A stretch of DNA of 64,000 nucleotides from Flaveria trinervia (lineage: Eukaryota; Streptophyta; Magnoliopsida; Asterales; Asteraceae), in the NCBI GenBank assembly GCA_025506515.1, contig CM046457.1, forward strand, positions 1,185,001-1,249,000, given 5' to 3'. A model generated the notes under the pieces. It had not been told where the DNA came from. It ran no database searches and worked only from the letters and a program-made list of their open reading frames with translations. Made by a program: the position numbers and the translations under genes. Below are positions 44,908-56,311 of this stretch, one piece after another. Within the stretch, counting starts at the first letter, position 1; the number at the start of each line of letters is the position of its first letter.

Positions 44908-44950
44908 GTAATCTGCACAAGAGACATATGTGTTAGTTATTAGTTTTGAC
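44908..44950 (-). promoter_or_regulatory. Candidate splice acceptor before the extra gene of B
   Basis: On the minus strand TAACTAAC (branch-point-like) is followed by a pyrimidine-containing stretch and TTGTGCAG, with the AG at 44914-44913, six bases before the first ATG of the extra gene. A gene placed after pol needs a subgenomic message. Splicing is the usual solution. Confidence 0.45.
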
Positions 44951-45575
44951 TTTAAATTGACAAGGAGGACTGCTTGTTGAATTTCTGTAATGGAAAATGG
45001 TGAATTTTTCTTTTAACAATCACAATTTAAATGTTTGAACCATTCAATAGATAATGGGACTTTGATTTGTCACACATTTTCCTTTTCATTTTGCTATGTT
45101 TTTTGCAGTGAACATGATTATCAAGGTTTTCAATATCAGTTGAATCCTATCAATTTATATGTTTATTGAAGTCGAAAATGTGTATTACATCATATTAATA
45201 AGTTTGATTTTGGTGTTCTTCATTATTATCTGGTTCATTGTTTGATTTAGGTTAACAGTTTGAAACTTAGGTCTTGGTTTCAAAATTGTATTGAAATTAT
45301 ACCTTATCTTCGAAATAAATGTAGGTCTGAATCAATGACAAGAATGTTTTGAGAAGAAACAAAACAAAATATTTGAATGTTTATGATGATGATGATGATT
45401 GAAGGTGGTGTATTGTAGGTTTGCGCTCGTCTCACTATAAAGTCTCTCAAATTTGAAAAGTATTAAATGACCCGTTTGAATTCCTTTAAATAGGCAAATA
45501 ATACAATTTGAAATTTTTATAAGTTTACAAGCAGATACAGTCACCACCATAGCAAATGCTGAAAGTTAATTTGTT
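44951..45575. other. Noncoding part of B upstream of the extra gene
   Basis: AT-rich, with stops in all frames and a short (ATG)n/CATCAT run at about 45384. No feature recognised apart from the splice acceptor at its left end. Confidence 0.5.
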
Positions 45576-46175
45576 TGACTTTTGGTCATCCGCATTTGTT
45601 GACTGTAGCAAATGTGGAAGGTTAATTTTTACTGACTGTCCGCATTCCATTACTGTTGCAAATGCGGAAATTTTGTATTCTATCCACATTTGTGTACTGT
45701 TGCAAATGCGGAAGTTAAACTTGAAATTATGGCTGTCCGCATTTGTGTTGTAGTAAATGCGGAAGAATAATTTTGAAATTTTGGTTGTCCGCATTTGTAG
45801 TGTAGTAAATGCGGAAGAATAACATTGCACCAACACTCTTAAAAAATGCGGTTGAGTTGCTTGTTTTATCCTATCCGTATTTGTACACAGTAGCAAATGC
45901 GGTAGAGCAAAGTCAATCAGCATTTGTGCAACTATATCAAATGCGGTTGACAAGTCAACACAACACTATAGCAAATGCGATAGAGACATGTTCATACGAA
46001 TTTGTTAACTGTATCAAATACGGTAGAGTAAATTTTACATTCACTTTTCACACTAATGTGGTGGAGCAAAATCATTGTCCGCATTAGTTGCACTTGAGAA
46101 AAAATATTGTCACCCGCATTAGTTACATGCATGGGTTACCTTCACCCGCATTAACCAATGCACTTACCTGCATTA
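45576..46175. repeat. Array of GCATTTG/CAAATGC hairpins in B 3' region
   Basis: About nine inverted repeats at roughly 50-bp spacing (about 45588, 45635, 45680, 45733, 45786, 45868, 45918, 45990, and degenerate copies beyond). Arms are like TCCGCATTTG and CAAATGCGGAAG around loops such as ttgactgtag. The last part turns into simple CCGCATTA words. The core is the same TCCGCATT as in B's own LTR. Confidence 0.88.
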
Positions 46176-46488
46176 GCTTTTGAACTTAATCAAAAGTTAA
46201 TGTGATTGAATTGATTATTCATCTTATGAAGAGGTGTCCTTGATTGAATTTTCTTATAAAGTTGGCTGTTGAAGTTGTCAATTCTTGCTTGGATTGACTT
46301 GTATGTCACAATTAATACAAGTTTCCTAATTTTGACAGATCTTGGGCTTATCATGCTTCTAAGAATCTGCATAAGCTGAGATACAATGGTGTAACTTATT
46401 GCAACAACACCAACTAAAATTCTTTTTGTTTTGTTTTTCAAAATTAAGTTAATAAACAAAAATTTGGACTTACTCAAAAGTTTTAAAT

Positions 46489-46502
46489 TACTCCCCCTAA
46501 AG
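46489..46502 (-). other. Internal (central-type) polypurine tract of B
   Basis: The minus strand reads CTTTAGGGGGAGTAATTT, almost the same as the 3' tract at 40815-40830 (CTTAGGGGGAGTAT). It lies between RNase H and the extra gene, about 5.7 kb from the 3' LTR. Confidence 0.6.
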
Positions 46503-47455
46503 TTTATATCCACATTTGGATAGAAACTTTAAAGATTTAAAACATTTTGAATGTTATTTTGATTAATATTAATAATGAAGAGAAAGATCTCTTTGTTGGG
46601 ATCATATCAGTCTTACATTACACTTGTGCATCCTTTATGATTAAATGGACATGATCATGAACTTGAAGATTGAAGGTATGTTTGTCCTCTTAAACCCATA
46701 CTTGGTTGATATTTTGATGCAAATGACTTTTATCATGTTTTGGTTGATTATTATTCAAGGTGTACCTCACACACATAAGCATGAATGATCACCCTCCTTA
46801 TACAATGCATGGTAGAACTTTTTTACAACTTTTCTTACCAGGTTACTTAAGTCATGAAATCTCATTTTCACTGATCCTCATTGGGATTCTTTTAATTTGA
46901 TCCTTTTTCATGTTGATCCACATTGGGATTCTTTTCACTTCACTTTGGAAGGTGATCCATGATAGGATTCTTTTGTTCATTCACTTGGAATGTATTACTT
47001 TGTCGATTCATCCAATTTTTTGGATGTGTTTCACATTGGGAATCTTTTGGATCATGACATCTGCACTATGTGCAAGTTTCATCAGGTCTTTGCTCAGCAA
47101 AACAAAGATGAAACACAATATGGTGAAAGAGATTCATAAAGTATCATTACCTGGTGTGTTTAGGCTACTACACACATGCATTCAGATAAGCCAATACATA
47201 CCTGTACTTTGTGATGAGTGTTTCACAATTGAATATGTCTTTAATTCATCACTGCATGTATCTTTTCTTCCAAGTTGAGCCTACCAACATATCTGGTAAG
47301 TCATTTCAGTCTTTTACATTTTGAAATTAAGCACAGTGAATGGTATAACGACTGTAATTATATCATTTCCCATTGAATTCTTTTCTTCATAAAACTTGAT
47401 TTCTTTTTGTGGTTTTTCTAATGTTTTAAATTGTTTTTGATGTTTTTCATAGTTT
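46503..47455. other. Noncoding stretch of B between RNase H and the internal purine tract
   Basis: No sustained ORF. Short direct repeats of a tgggattcttttcactt type occur at about 46880, 46925 and 46965. Nothing else recognised. Confidence 0.5.
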
Positions 47456-47974
47456 TTACTCAAGATTAATCATGCCAATTGACTGAACCAGAAATTCAAA
47501 CCTACTAGGTTCAAATGCCTTGATAAACAAATCAACTAATTGATTTTCAGTTGGTACTTGAATCAATATAATTAAACCCTTTTCAGCACAGTCTCTCAAA
47601 AAATGATATCTAATCTCAATATGTTTTGTTTTTGAGTGCTGAACTGGATTATTAGTTATAAAGACAGCAGCTGTGTAGTCAATAGAAATTGGTGTATGCA
47701 AGAAGTTATAACCATAATCAAGCATCTAGTTTGGAATCCAGAGAACTTGAGAGCAACATGCTGATGCAGCAATATACTCAGCTTCTGCTATGGACACAGA
47801 CACATTTGTCTGCTTCTTTCATTGCCAGGATACTAGTCTGGGACCAAGAAATTGACAACTGCCAGAAGTGGATTTCTGTTGAAGTTGCATCCTCCATAAT
47901 CACTGTCTGTGTAGGCATAGAGATTAAATTCTCCTTCCTTTGGATACCATAATCCAAGAGCTAGCTTGCCCTTT
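47456..47974 (-). pseudogene. pol: Element B RNase H (Copia type)
   Basis: From the J insertion point leftwards: KGKLALGLWYPKEGEF, LYAYTDSDYGGCN (the first catalytic Asp region), FLVPD, then after a frameshift TPISIDYTAAVFITNNPVQHSKTKHIEIRYHFLRD and a C-terminal VDLFIKAFEPSRFEFL. The order of motifs and the KHIEIRYHFLRD block identify Copia RNase H. It has several stops. Confidence 0.88.
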
Positions 47975-48085
47975 TGTAACACCCGAATATTCATTATTTT
48001 GAAGCAGGTGAAGAAAGAAAAGAAAATAAAGTCCAAAAGTCGAGGGACCAAACTCACCAACGAAAGAAAGTCGGGTGAGGGGAAG

Positions 48086-48093
48086 TATATAAG
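48086..48093 (+). promoter_or_regulatory. TATA box of the J LTR
   Basis: TATATAAG in a GC-richer context (ggggaag before, ggagagggc after) about 110 bp into the LTR. It is the likely start region for the element's RNA. Confidence 0.55.
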
Positions 48094-48589
48094 GGAGAGG
48101 GCAGCCCTTACCCTCTCCCCCACACTCACAAATCAGCCAAGAAAGGGGAGAAGAGAGAAAGAAGAGAAAAAGAGGAAAAGTGCCGGTTCGGGTCGGTTCG
48201 GGTCGCCAAAATCGTCGTGAAGCAAGCCAAATCGAAGCCCTTAACGTTGTGCTTGTTTGTGTGAGTTCTAGGACCCCACTTTTACTTGTTTTCAAATGAT
48301 TTTGGGGCTGGAAAGCATAAAAACCCGTTTTTGTATGTGTATGTGTTTGACCCATTTGGGTGTGATGCGTTTCGTGTATGTTTCCGGGCGTGTGTGTGCT
48401 TGTATGGTGTTATGGTATGCATTCATAAGGTTTAGGATGGTCGATTTAGGCTTAAAATGGGTTTAGATGAGTTTGGAGGCCGAAAACCCTCGGCTGCAGT
48501 CGGGATGAACTGCATTCTGCATCAGTTAGGGCTAGGCGACCGACTGGAGGCCGAATGGAGGCCATACGGCCAATTAGGGTGCGATTGGG

Positions 48590-48810
48590 GTCCATTCGCA
48601 CGATTGAAGGTCCATTCGCACGATTGAAGGTCCATTCGCACAATTGAAAGGCCAGTCGCATGGAGGTCGTGCGACTGAAGGTCCAGTCGCATAAGTGCTC
48701 ATCCGCATTAATCCCATTCGCATGAGGTCCATCCGCATTGTCCCTTCGCACGACGGGATGTTCATACGCATAGGTGTTCATCCGTATTAGTTCATTCTTA
48801 TGATGTTCAG
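48590..48810. repeat. CCGCATT/TTCGCA-type direct repeats in J LTR
   Basis: Repeated gtccattcgcacgattgaag units (about 48590-48660), then words such as TCATCCGCATT, CCATCCGCATT, TCATACGCATA and TCATCCGTATT. It is a looser version of the G array. Confidence 0.75.
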
Positions 48811-49839
48811 TCGCATGGAGGCAATGCGACTGAAGGGTGTCCATACGCCCGAATAGGGCTGTTGTACCCGAGGAAGGTATAGAATGACTTCTGACTTTCG
48901 GGGGAAAGTGCAGATGTAAGTTTTGACGTAAAGGTCCCCATAAGAGCATGTAAGATGACGCTTGAGGCCTTAAAAGCATGTTGGTCATGATGATGATGAT
49001 GATGTTGCAAGTTTATGCACGTTATGTATGTATGGTGTTGCCCTGTATGATAATGACGACTGTGTGTGTTATGTTCCTTATTATGATGTATGTCTATCTT
49101 TCCCATAACTTTACATGTTATGATAAAGAATGAACGAAGTATTATGTAACGTAAAGTGAAAGATAATGAAAGAGGAACACGATGTTGAATGCATGCATTA
49201 ATGAACGAATGAAACGTCTTGCACGCATCGGATAACGGGTCCTTCTTTGTGATTGACCCTTAATGTAGAACCTCTACCGCTCACCCCTAGTACTGTGGCA
49301 TACATTTAGCTGTTCATTTATTGACTTCGGCCCGGTAGCTACGACTAACCGGGGTGTAGCACATGGTATTGGTATGGATGATGTCCGATGCGCAAGTAAA
49401 GTCATAAAGAACGAATGAACGAATGAATGAATGAAGAAGATAATAATGATATTATCTATGTGTACGTACGATGTGTGATCATGTAAAAGTAACGAATGGT
49501 TTTATATGAAAGTAAAGTATGTTTTGTAATAAAACTAGAACTCACTCAGCAATGCTGACTTTTATATGTTTTCCAGTTGGCAGGTAATATTTGCTAAGGA
49601 TGGCACACCGTGAAGCTACTCAGCTCTTTTGGGATGGCATTCTTTTGATTAATGTTTTTGCATTGTAATGCGAACAAGCTATTTTGCAATGAATATTGTA
49701 TTAACTTGCAAAAGCATTTACATGGAAATGAAAGATTGTTTTAGTTTTCCGCTGCAATTTATGAAATACAAATGCAATTATACGTTTTATGTGCGATGAG
49801 AACCCAGCTGTAAGCGTCCCGGGAATGGGGCCTTACAAG

Positions 49840-49853
49840 TTGGTATCAGAGCC
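49840..49853 (+). other. Element J primer-binding site (tRNA-iMet)
   Basis: TTGGTATCAGAGCC two bases after the LTR end at 49837. Confidence 0.92.
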
Positions 49854-50185
49854 AAAGTTTAAGTGAAATAGGTACATTTTCAAAATAAACCTAATCTTAA
49901 ACTGAGAATGGGACGGAAAGGGAATGGGATGCCAATCTGAGTAGCTGCGTGCCATCGGGTATTTTCGTAAAGTTAACCGGTTTTATGTGCGCATGGTATG
50001 TGGTTATGTGTTGTATGTACATTTAAATACTGATGTAGTCAGGACAGGTAATACTTGGGGTATGAAGAGTAAGTAAGTGGCTAATCATAACTGGCCACTG
50101 TAATTAGGGACTTACTATACTTGACATAAACTGAGTTGTTTCCTTGAATGATCGTGTTGGTGTTTGAATCTTTCAGTGTGCGTGT

Positions 50186-51480
50186 GATGGCCGGAGGTAG
50201 ATCTTCGAAAGCTTCTAGGGGTGGAGGTCACGGTGCTGAACCGCGACCAAGAGAGGGAGACCCAGAGTTGAGAGGGTGGTTCATGAAGAACTAGAGACCC
50301 CCATCCGGAGGGTGGCGACGGAAGCGCCAATCTGAGAGCCTCAGTAAAAGAGGTTGTTGTAGAAGAAGTCCATCAGGTCATGCAGACAATCTTACCGTCT
50401 GTGGTGACTGAAGTTATTAAGGCTGTACGAGAAGGGGAAAGAAAAGAAAGAAACAGATCCTCTGGAGAACGGGAACACCCAGAGCCTGAAACGGTCCTGT
50501 CTGATGATGAAGAGAAGAAGAAGAGCCTGTGCCAGAGGCAGTGCGAGGATGTAACTACGGGGCATTTATGAGATGCAATCCCCCTACTTTTGACGGTAAT
50601 GGCAATGTTACCGCTGCTCACCGATGGGTGAGAGAAATGGAGGCCGTTCTCGACATCAGCGAGTGTCGGGAAGATCAGAAGGTGAAGTTTGCCACTCATT
50701 CATTTGTGGACTCGGCACTATGTTGGTGGGACAACATTGTCCAATCAGAGGGTAATCGGGCAATCGGGAGAATGAAATGGCCTGAGTTGAAGAAGATGGT
50801 GATTGAGGAGTTCTGTCCTCACAGGGAAATGGATAAGTTGGAAAGGGAGTTTCTGCAGTTGGAGGCTGGAACCATGACACACCAGTAGTATACCACCAAG
50901 TTTAATGAAATGGCACGACTCGTGCCTGATCAGGTGACGCCTCTGTCTCAGAAAATCAAGAGGTACATTCAGGGTTTACCGGTGGATGTTCACCGGCATA
51001 TGATCGCCGCTCGACCAAGCACGTTTAGGTCGGCAGTTGATTTGGCAGGGAGACTGTATGACGAGCGGGAGGTGGTGGTGACTGAAGCGAGTAAGAAGGG
51101 TGGTGGTGATCGGAACTGGAATGGGAGGAGGTTTGGTCGGGGTGATGCCTCGACGGGTAACAAAAAGGCACGGGTGGATGACCGCCGCGTGGCCACATCG
51201 GGAGTGGGATCAAGGAGGTGTGGTAAGTGTGGAAAGGAGCATGTGGGAGAATGTAGGCTGGGTTTGAACGTGTGCTTCAAGTGTGGGAAGACAGGGCATA
51301 TGGCGAAGGATTGCCTGTCGGGCAAATGTTTTAACTGTGGAGAAACTGGTCATATGAGCAGAGATTGTAAGAAGCCGAGGACTGAGGGTTCAGGGGTGAG
51401 GAAGACGGGAAGTGAAGGACCGAGGGCGAGCGCCAGGGCATTCACTATGACACAAGAGGAAGCTAGGACAGACCCTAATG
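50186..51480 (+). pseudogene. gag: Element J gag with three zinc knuckles
   Basis: Start MAGGRSSKASRGGGHGA at 50186. Breaks follow near 50292-50370, then a readable core from 50529 (NPPTFDGNGNVTAAHRWVREMEAVLD, ALCWWDNIV, KKMVIEEFCP; the first of these listed only as landmarks). A TAG at 50886 stands where G has Glu. It continues in frame (MARLVPDQVTPL, YIQGLPVDVHRHM, RPSTFRSAVDLAG) to a basic linker and three Cys/His elements: CGKCGKEHVGEC (degenerate), CFKCGKTGHMAKDC and CFNCGETGHMSRDC. It runs on in frame into protease. Confidence 0.88.
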
Positions 51481-52360
51481 TCGTGTCCGGTACGTTTCTG
51501 GTGAACCAAACCTTAGCTTCTATGCTATTTGATTCTGGTGCTAGTAGGAGTTTTATTTCTGCTACTTTCTATGCTAAGCTGCCTACTAGTAGTAGACGTG
51601 TTGATGTGCCCTTTGAGGTAGAAACTGCCATAGGTAAGTCTACCAGGATTTCTGAGATGATAGAGAATTGTGATGTGAAACTTGAGGGTCATAAGTTTCC
51701 TGTTAGACCGTTTGTGATGACCTTGGGTGGTTTCGATTTGGTTCTTGGGATGGATTGGTTGGCAGACTTCGAGGCGAACATTGTGTGTTGCAAGAAGATG
51801 ATTCGGTTGACAGCGCCTGACGGAAGTTTGGTAACAGTTTATGGTGATCGAGTCACGACGATCCCGAAGGTGATCTCAATGGCAGTAGCGGGAAATTGTA
51901 TGAGGCGTGGATGTAGCGCCTACTTGGGTTATGTAAAGGATGTAGATGCACCAACACCACAACTGTCTGATGTACCGCTTGTGTGTGACTTTCCAGACGT
52001 GTTCCCCGAAGACTTACCAGGGGTACCACCTGGCAGAGAAATTGAATTTCAGATTGATCTGATACCGGGTGCCCAACCCGTTGCCAGGGCACCATATCGG
52101 TTAGCTCCGACGGAGATGAAAGAGTTGATGGAACAGTTGCAAGAGTTGCTTGATAAGGGGTTCATTAGACCGAGTATCTCTCCTTAGGGTGCTCCGGTCC
52201 TGTTTGTAAAGAAGAAGGATGGTAGTATGAGGATGTGCATTGACTATCGTGAACTGAATAAATTGACGGTGAAGAACCGCTACCCCTTACCGAGGATAGA
52301 TGATTTGTTCGATCAGCTTCAGGGTGCCAGTTGGTTTTCAAGAATAGATCTTCGGTCTGG
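51481..52360 (+). pseudogene. pol: Element J protease and RT start, truncated
   Basis: Protease with LFDSGASRSFIS (DSG active site) and LGMDWLADFEA; linker; PDVFPEDLPGVPPGREIEF; then RT: RAPYRLAPTEM, GFIRPSISP, TAG at 52185 (from TGG), GAPVLFVKKKDG, CIDYRELNKLTVKNRY and FSRIDLRSG, where the sequence ends at 52360. Confidence 0.88.
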
Positions 52361-53072
52361 AAACAGGAGCAAACACTTCGTCGTAGTCGATTCCTTCTTC
52401 CTGAGTGTATCCCTGTGCCACTAGTCTTGCTTTATTTTGATGACTATCCCTCTATCATTAGTCTTGTTCCTGTACAGCTATCTGGTACCGATAGGGTATT
52501 GTCCTTCGGGAAGATCTACCAGCTGCCATACTTCTTGCTTCTTGAATTGGAGCAATTCTTCCTGCATTGCTTCAATCCAACTATTGTCTTGAAGTGCCTC
52601 TTTGATGTTTTTGGGTGTTGTTTGACATAGAAAGCAGGAGAACAACAGATGTTGCAATATTGGACTTGCTTCTTATCACCCTCTCATTAAGATCACCAAT
52701 AATGGTTTGAACTGGATGATTCTTGTGTATTCTTGTGGTTGAAATGGTGTCACCAGCAATAGTTACATCAAGATTGGAGATATTCAGTTCATTATGGTCA
52801 AAGGCACATTCATCTTGTATTGTTTTTGAATTATGAAGATTGTCAACTTCTGTTTTAGTAACTGCTACATCTTCAGCAGCACTGAGGTTGCTTGCATCAT
52901 TTGATGTACCTTGAGTTTCTACTGGATGAGAAACCTGTTTTTGATTTCTGATCTCATTTGACAAGTCATCTAAGTGAGATGGTACTAGGCTGGGACCTTC
53001 TTCAGAAGAAACACTAAGGTTTTGTGACAGATGTCTGATGGGATCAGCTTGAAGAGGAACATCTTCATTCAT
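52361..53072 (-). pseudogene. pol: Element B integrase-RT linker and RT N-terminus
   Basis: From 53072 leftwards: an acidic, Ser/Asn-rich linker typical of Copia (VSSEEGPSLVPSHLDD, STTRIHKNHPVQTIIGD), then after a frameshift the RT start (KEALQDNSWIEAMQEE, QFKKQEVWQLVDLP, GYTQEEGIDYDEVFAPV). RT stops at the J junction. The palm motifs, including the Copia Y-V-D-D box, are absent. Confidence 0.88.
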
Positions 53073-54530
53073 ATTTCATTAGATGTAGGTGGAATCAATG
53101 GATAATTATCTCTTCTTTCTACAGTTGATGAAGTATCACCTGAATGTATATTTCCTGCATCAGACAAGTGAAATTGGTCAAATGATTTAGTAAAAGTGTC
53201 AATATCAAACAACCAATCAAGACCATTTGTAGATTTGGGAAATGAATGTTCTTTGAATTGAGCATTTGTAGATTCATCAATAATGTTCAATCTAGGATTG
53301 AACACTCTATAAGCCTTTGAGACAGAAGAATAACCTACAAAGAATCCTTCATCAGACTTAGATGAAAATTTTCCCAAATGATCACTAGTGTTTAATATTG
53401 AGACTGGACAACCAAATGATTTGAGGAATCCAATAAATGGTTTCCTATGCAAGATCAGTTCATAAGGTGTCATGTTACTTTCTTTAACAATCAGAGTTCG
53501 ATTTTGCACAAAGCACGATGTGTTAACTGCTTATGCCCAGAAGGTGATTGGCAGTTTAGCATCGGCTAGCATCGTTCTTCCCGCTTCAATCAGTGTTCTA
53601 TTTCGCCTTTCAGCTACCCCATTTTGTTGATGAGTTCTAGCTGCACTGAATTGATGAGCAATGCCTTTGGTTGCACAAAAGGAACTCATATTTTCATTTT
53701 TGAACTCTGTACCATTATCACTTCTTATTATTTTGACATTAAGATCAAGTTGATTTTCAATTTTACTGATAAATTCTTGAACGATTTGGGATGCTTTGTT
53801 TTTATGAAGTAGGAAGAACACCCATGTAAATCGAGAAAAGTCATCAATGATCACTAAACAATACTGTTTCTTTCCCATACTCATTACATGAGTTGGTCTA
53901 AAAAGATCCATGTGAAGTAACTTCAATGGAGTATTGTTAGTGTTCACCAGCTTGGTTTTGTGAGACGATTTGTGTTGTTTTCCTTTGAGGCACGCTGAAC
54001 ATTGATCAATCAAATTGAATTCTTTTTTAGGAAGACCAATGACATGGTTTCCTTTGACTAACTTGTTCATATTTTTAAAGTTAGTGTGCCCCAACCATCT
54101 ATGCCAAAGTTGTGACTCATCAAATGATGCTTTAGACAAAAGACATGTTTCTTCCTTAGGTGATGCAGAACATAGGTTTAAGACATATGTATTATTCTTC
54201 CTCGGAGTCTTTAAGACAACCCATTCTTCAGGAATCTGAAATCCAGGTTTCAGAATGTAGCAGTGAGTGTCTATAAAGTGAGTAGAATATTTTTTGTCGC
54301 AGATCTGGGACACGCTTAGCAGATTGAAATTTAGTTGTTCATAGTAATTCACTCTGTCAAAGCTCAGCATCCCGTTTGTCACAGATCCTTCTCCTGTAAT
54401 TCTACCACCTTCTAAATCTCCACCGAATGCCATAGTAGTTCCTTGTATGTATTTGAAATCATGAAGGAGGGAACGATCTCCAGTCATGTGTCAGGAGCAT
54501 CCACTGTCTACGTACCATAGGCTATTAGAC
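53069..54530 (-). pseudogene. pol: Element B protease end and integrase (Copia type)
   Basis: From about 54530: WYVDSGCS, then TGA (from CGA), HMTGD, which is the Copia protease active-site region. Then LLSVSQICDK, the GAG-pre-integrase zinc-binding module (LWHRWLGHTN, CSACLKGKQHKSSH) and the catalytic core with Asp in MDLF, Asp in IRSDNGTEF and Glu in GVAERRNRTL. The conserved Gly after MDLF is changed to Arg. A gap in the frame at about 53525 separates the C-terminal part (MTPYELILHRKPFIGFLK, FGCPVSILNT, DEGFFVGYS). Confidence 0.9.
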
Positions 54531-55189
54531 CTGTGTGGATGAACCTACAAACAAAAAGAACTAATTAGAATAAGGAACCCAAGCCATGATGGTCTTGGGT
54601 TTCCCGTTCCTATTCATGATAGTCACCTCCTAGTATTTCCCTCTGAATTGTGATTTGGATGGAGGTGTTCTGGGAGACTTTTGAAAATGAATTGGTCGAG
54701 TCATCTCATCAACATCTACTGAGCATTCAGATGAATAATGAAATCGTTGGTCTCTATTTCTTTGCAAAAATTTAGCCCGAGTTTCATTATCAAAAGTTGG
54801 TTTTTGCTTAGGAAGGTCAAGTTTGTGTTTCATTGTGAGATGATTTCTTTGACTCTTCCTTAAATCCTTCAAGTTATTTATGTCATTTGTTGATCTAGGT
54901 GTCCTAGATTGAGTATTATGAAGATGAGGTCTGACAGAATGCATCACAGTAGATGTTTTTGAGATGGGCTTGTGTTGTGGAATTCTCAACCCCTTCTAAT
55001 TAAAGTAACAATCAGATCTATTGTGATTGTTCATGTCACAGATTAAACAATACTTGTTGAAATAGAAATTTTTGGTGGAGTGATTGTTCATATCATAGAT
55101 AGAACATATTGATTGAAGAAGCATTTATCAGTCTTGTGATTGAACATGTCACAAGTATCACAATACATTTGTTTGTTTCTTGAATCAGA
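54531..55189 (-). pseudogene. gag: Element B gag C-terminus: tandem CCHC-like fingers and basic linker
   Basis: Just after the coiled-coil frame, the minus strand encodes CDTCDMFNHKTDKC (a CX2CX4HX4C knuckle), a degenerate YDMNNHSTKNFYFN repeat and CLICDMNNHNRSDCYFN, i.e. three finger-like repeats in tandem with the FN spacer kept, in two frames. A basic linker follows (MRIPQHKPISKTS, LRKSQRNHL, HYSSECSVDVDEMTR) up to the protease. Confidence 0.65.
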
Positions 55190-56311
55190 TTATTCCTTGT
55201 GTGACTCAACTGATACTTTCTTTTGATGAGTCACTGTCTTTTCTTTAGGTGATGAATCAGAATCAGTCCTTTTAGTAGATTGTTTCACAACACTACTTTT
55301 TTTCAGTTGTTTGGGTTGTTTCTGTTTCTTTAACCTGCTTCTCACTTCTTTCTCAAACAGGTCAACATGTTCTTTGTTACACATATCAAACCCAACTCCC
55401 TGCCTTAACTTTGATGACTGAGGGTCTGATGAAGTTTTATGTGTTGAACTCAGTTTTACAGTTTGTTTCTTTTTCAGTGAAACCTTCTCTGATTTGCTTG
55501 AATTTTGTGGAGATAAAATCCCATTATCAGAACTACTCTCAGTAGTGGGTTTCACTATCTTGACATATTTCTTTTTGTCTTGTAAAATAGATGGTATAAA
55601 TTTTATAAAAGGTACAATTGCTTTTACAGGGCTTGATGGTTTCATGACACTCACTGTCTTGTCTGAGCACTCTTTGATTTTGATTAGGTGACCTAACTTG
55701 ATTTTATCCTCATTGGTTTCAAAATAAACATCAAGTTTGTTTTGAGGATTTGTCACTTGTTTCACTACTGATTTAGGTTCCATAATTTTAGGTTCGATTG
55801 ATTCAGAGAGTGAGACAGAGTCAGGCATGACAATGTAATTGTCATTGTATGGTGGAGGACATGAATTATACCCAATCCCTGATATGTCCTTTGGATCCTT
55901 TTGTGAATCCAGCATCCCTTGCAGCTTGACTGAAGACATTTGAAACTTTTCAAGTTTCACTTCAGACATAGATTGTTGAGCTTTAGCTTGAGCTAACTTT
56001 TTAGTAAGTAGCTCATTTTCAGCTGCAAGATTATATTTCTCACCATGCAATTTTTCTATGTCAGAAATGAGAGATTTGATTTTGATTTCAAAACTTTTTA
56101 GTTCTTTCTTCATCATTTCTGACTTCACTTTTTCTTCTTTAATTTTATCTGCCAGTTTATGATTGTGTTCTCTATACTCTTGTAATTCATTTATGCATTT
56201 TTCACTACAAAGGTTAGTTTTTACCTCAGTAGGCATTGAAGATGGTCCATCATTGATGTGAGCCATAAGAGCATGATTCTGGAATTGAGGCTTGACTTCC
56301 TCAGCATACAC
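55190..56311 (-). pseudogene. gag: Element B gag, coiled-coil part (373 codons)
   Basis: Frame with ALMAHINDGPS near its start, CSEKCINELQEYREHNHKLADKIKEE-type heptads (a long coiled coil over about residues 30-125; only the landmark CINELQEYREHN is certain as boundary), then Lys/Ser-rich disordered sequence ending SHQKE-like. The in-frame TAG just upstream (about 56315) stands where relatives have Trp (DWSVYAEE). It is continuous in design with the N-terminal gag beyond the solo LTR. Confidence 0.8.

Larger units (their letters stand above)
47975..49837 (+). repeat. Element J 5' LTR
   Basis: 1863 bp, TGTAACACCCGAATATT to GGGGCCTTACA. A TATATAAG box lies at 48086-48093. The centre has ATCCGCATT/TTCGCA words (48590-48810). 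Related to the G LTR in ends and in internal words such as tcactcagcaatgctgac. Confidence 0.88.
47975..52360 (+). mobile_element. Element J: Ty3/Gypsy element truncated inside RT
   Basis: Plus-strand element within B's RT/RNase H: LTR 47975-49837, primer site, gag, protease and RT up to SRIDLRSG, then an abrupt switch at 52360/52361 into the opposite-strand Copia RT (FAPV region). Its 3' half, its 3' LTR and most of B's RT are missing together, which points to one deletion after insertion. Closely related to G. Confidence 0.88.

Noticed and set aside
45576..46175. Evenly spaced palindromic repeats that look like a CRISPR array
   Set aside because: Spacers are similar to each other, arms vary, no Cas genes are near and the context is a plant retrotransposon.
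47924..48355. 143-codon ORF spanning the J LTR and B RNase H
   Set aside because: It crosses an insertion boundary and uses the wrong frame of RNase H, so it cannot be an evolved gene.
48452..48988. 178-codon ORF on the minus strand of J LTR
   Set aside because: Built from the repeated ATTCGCACGA-type units of the LTR; no independent support.
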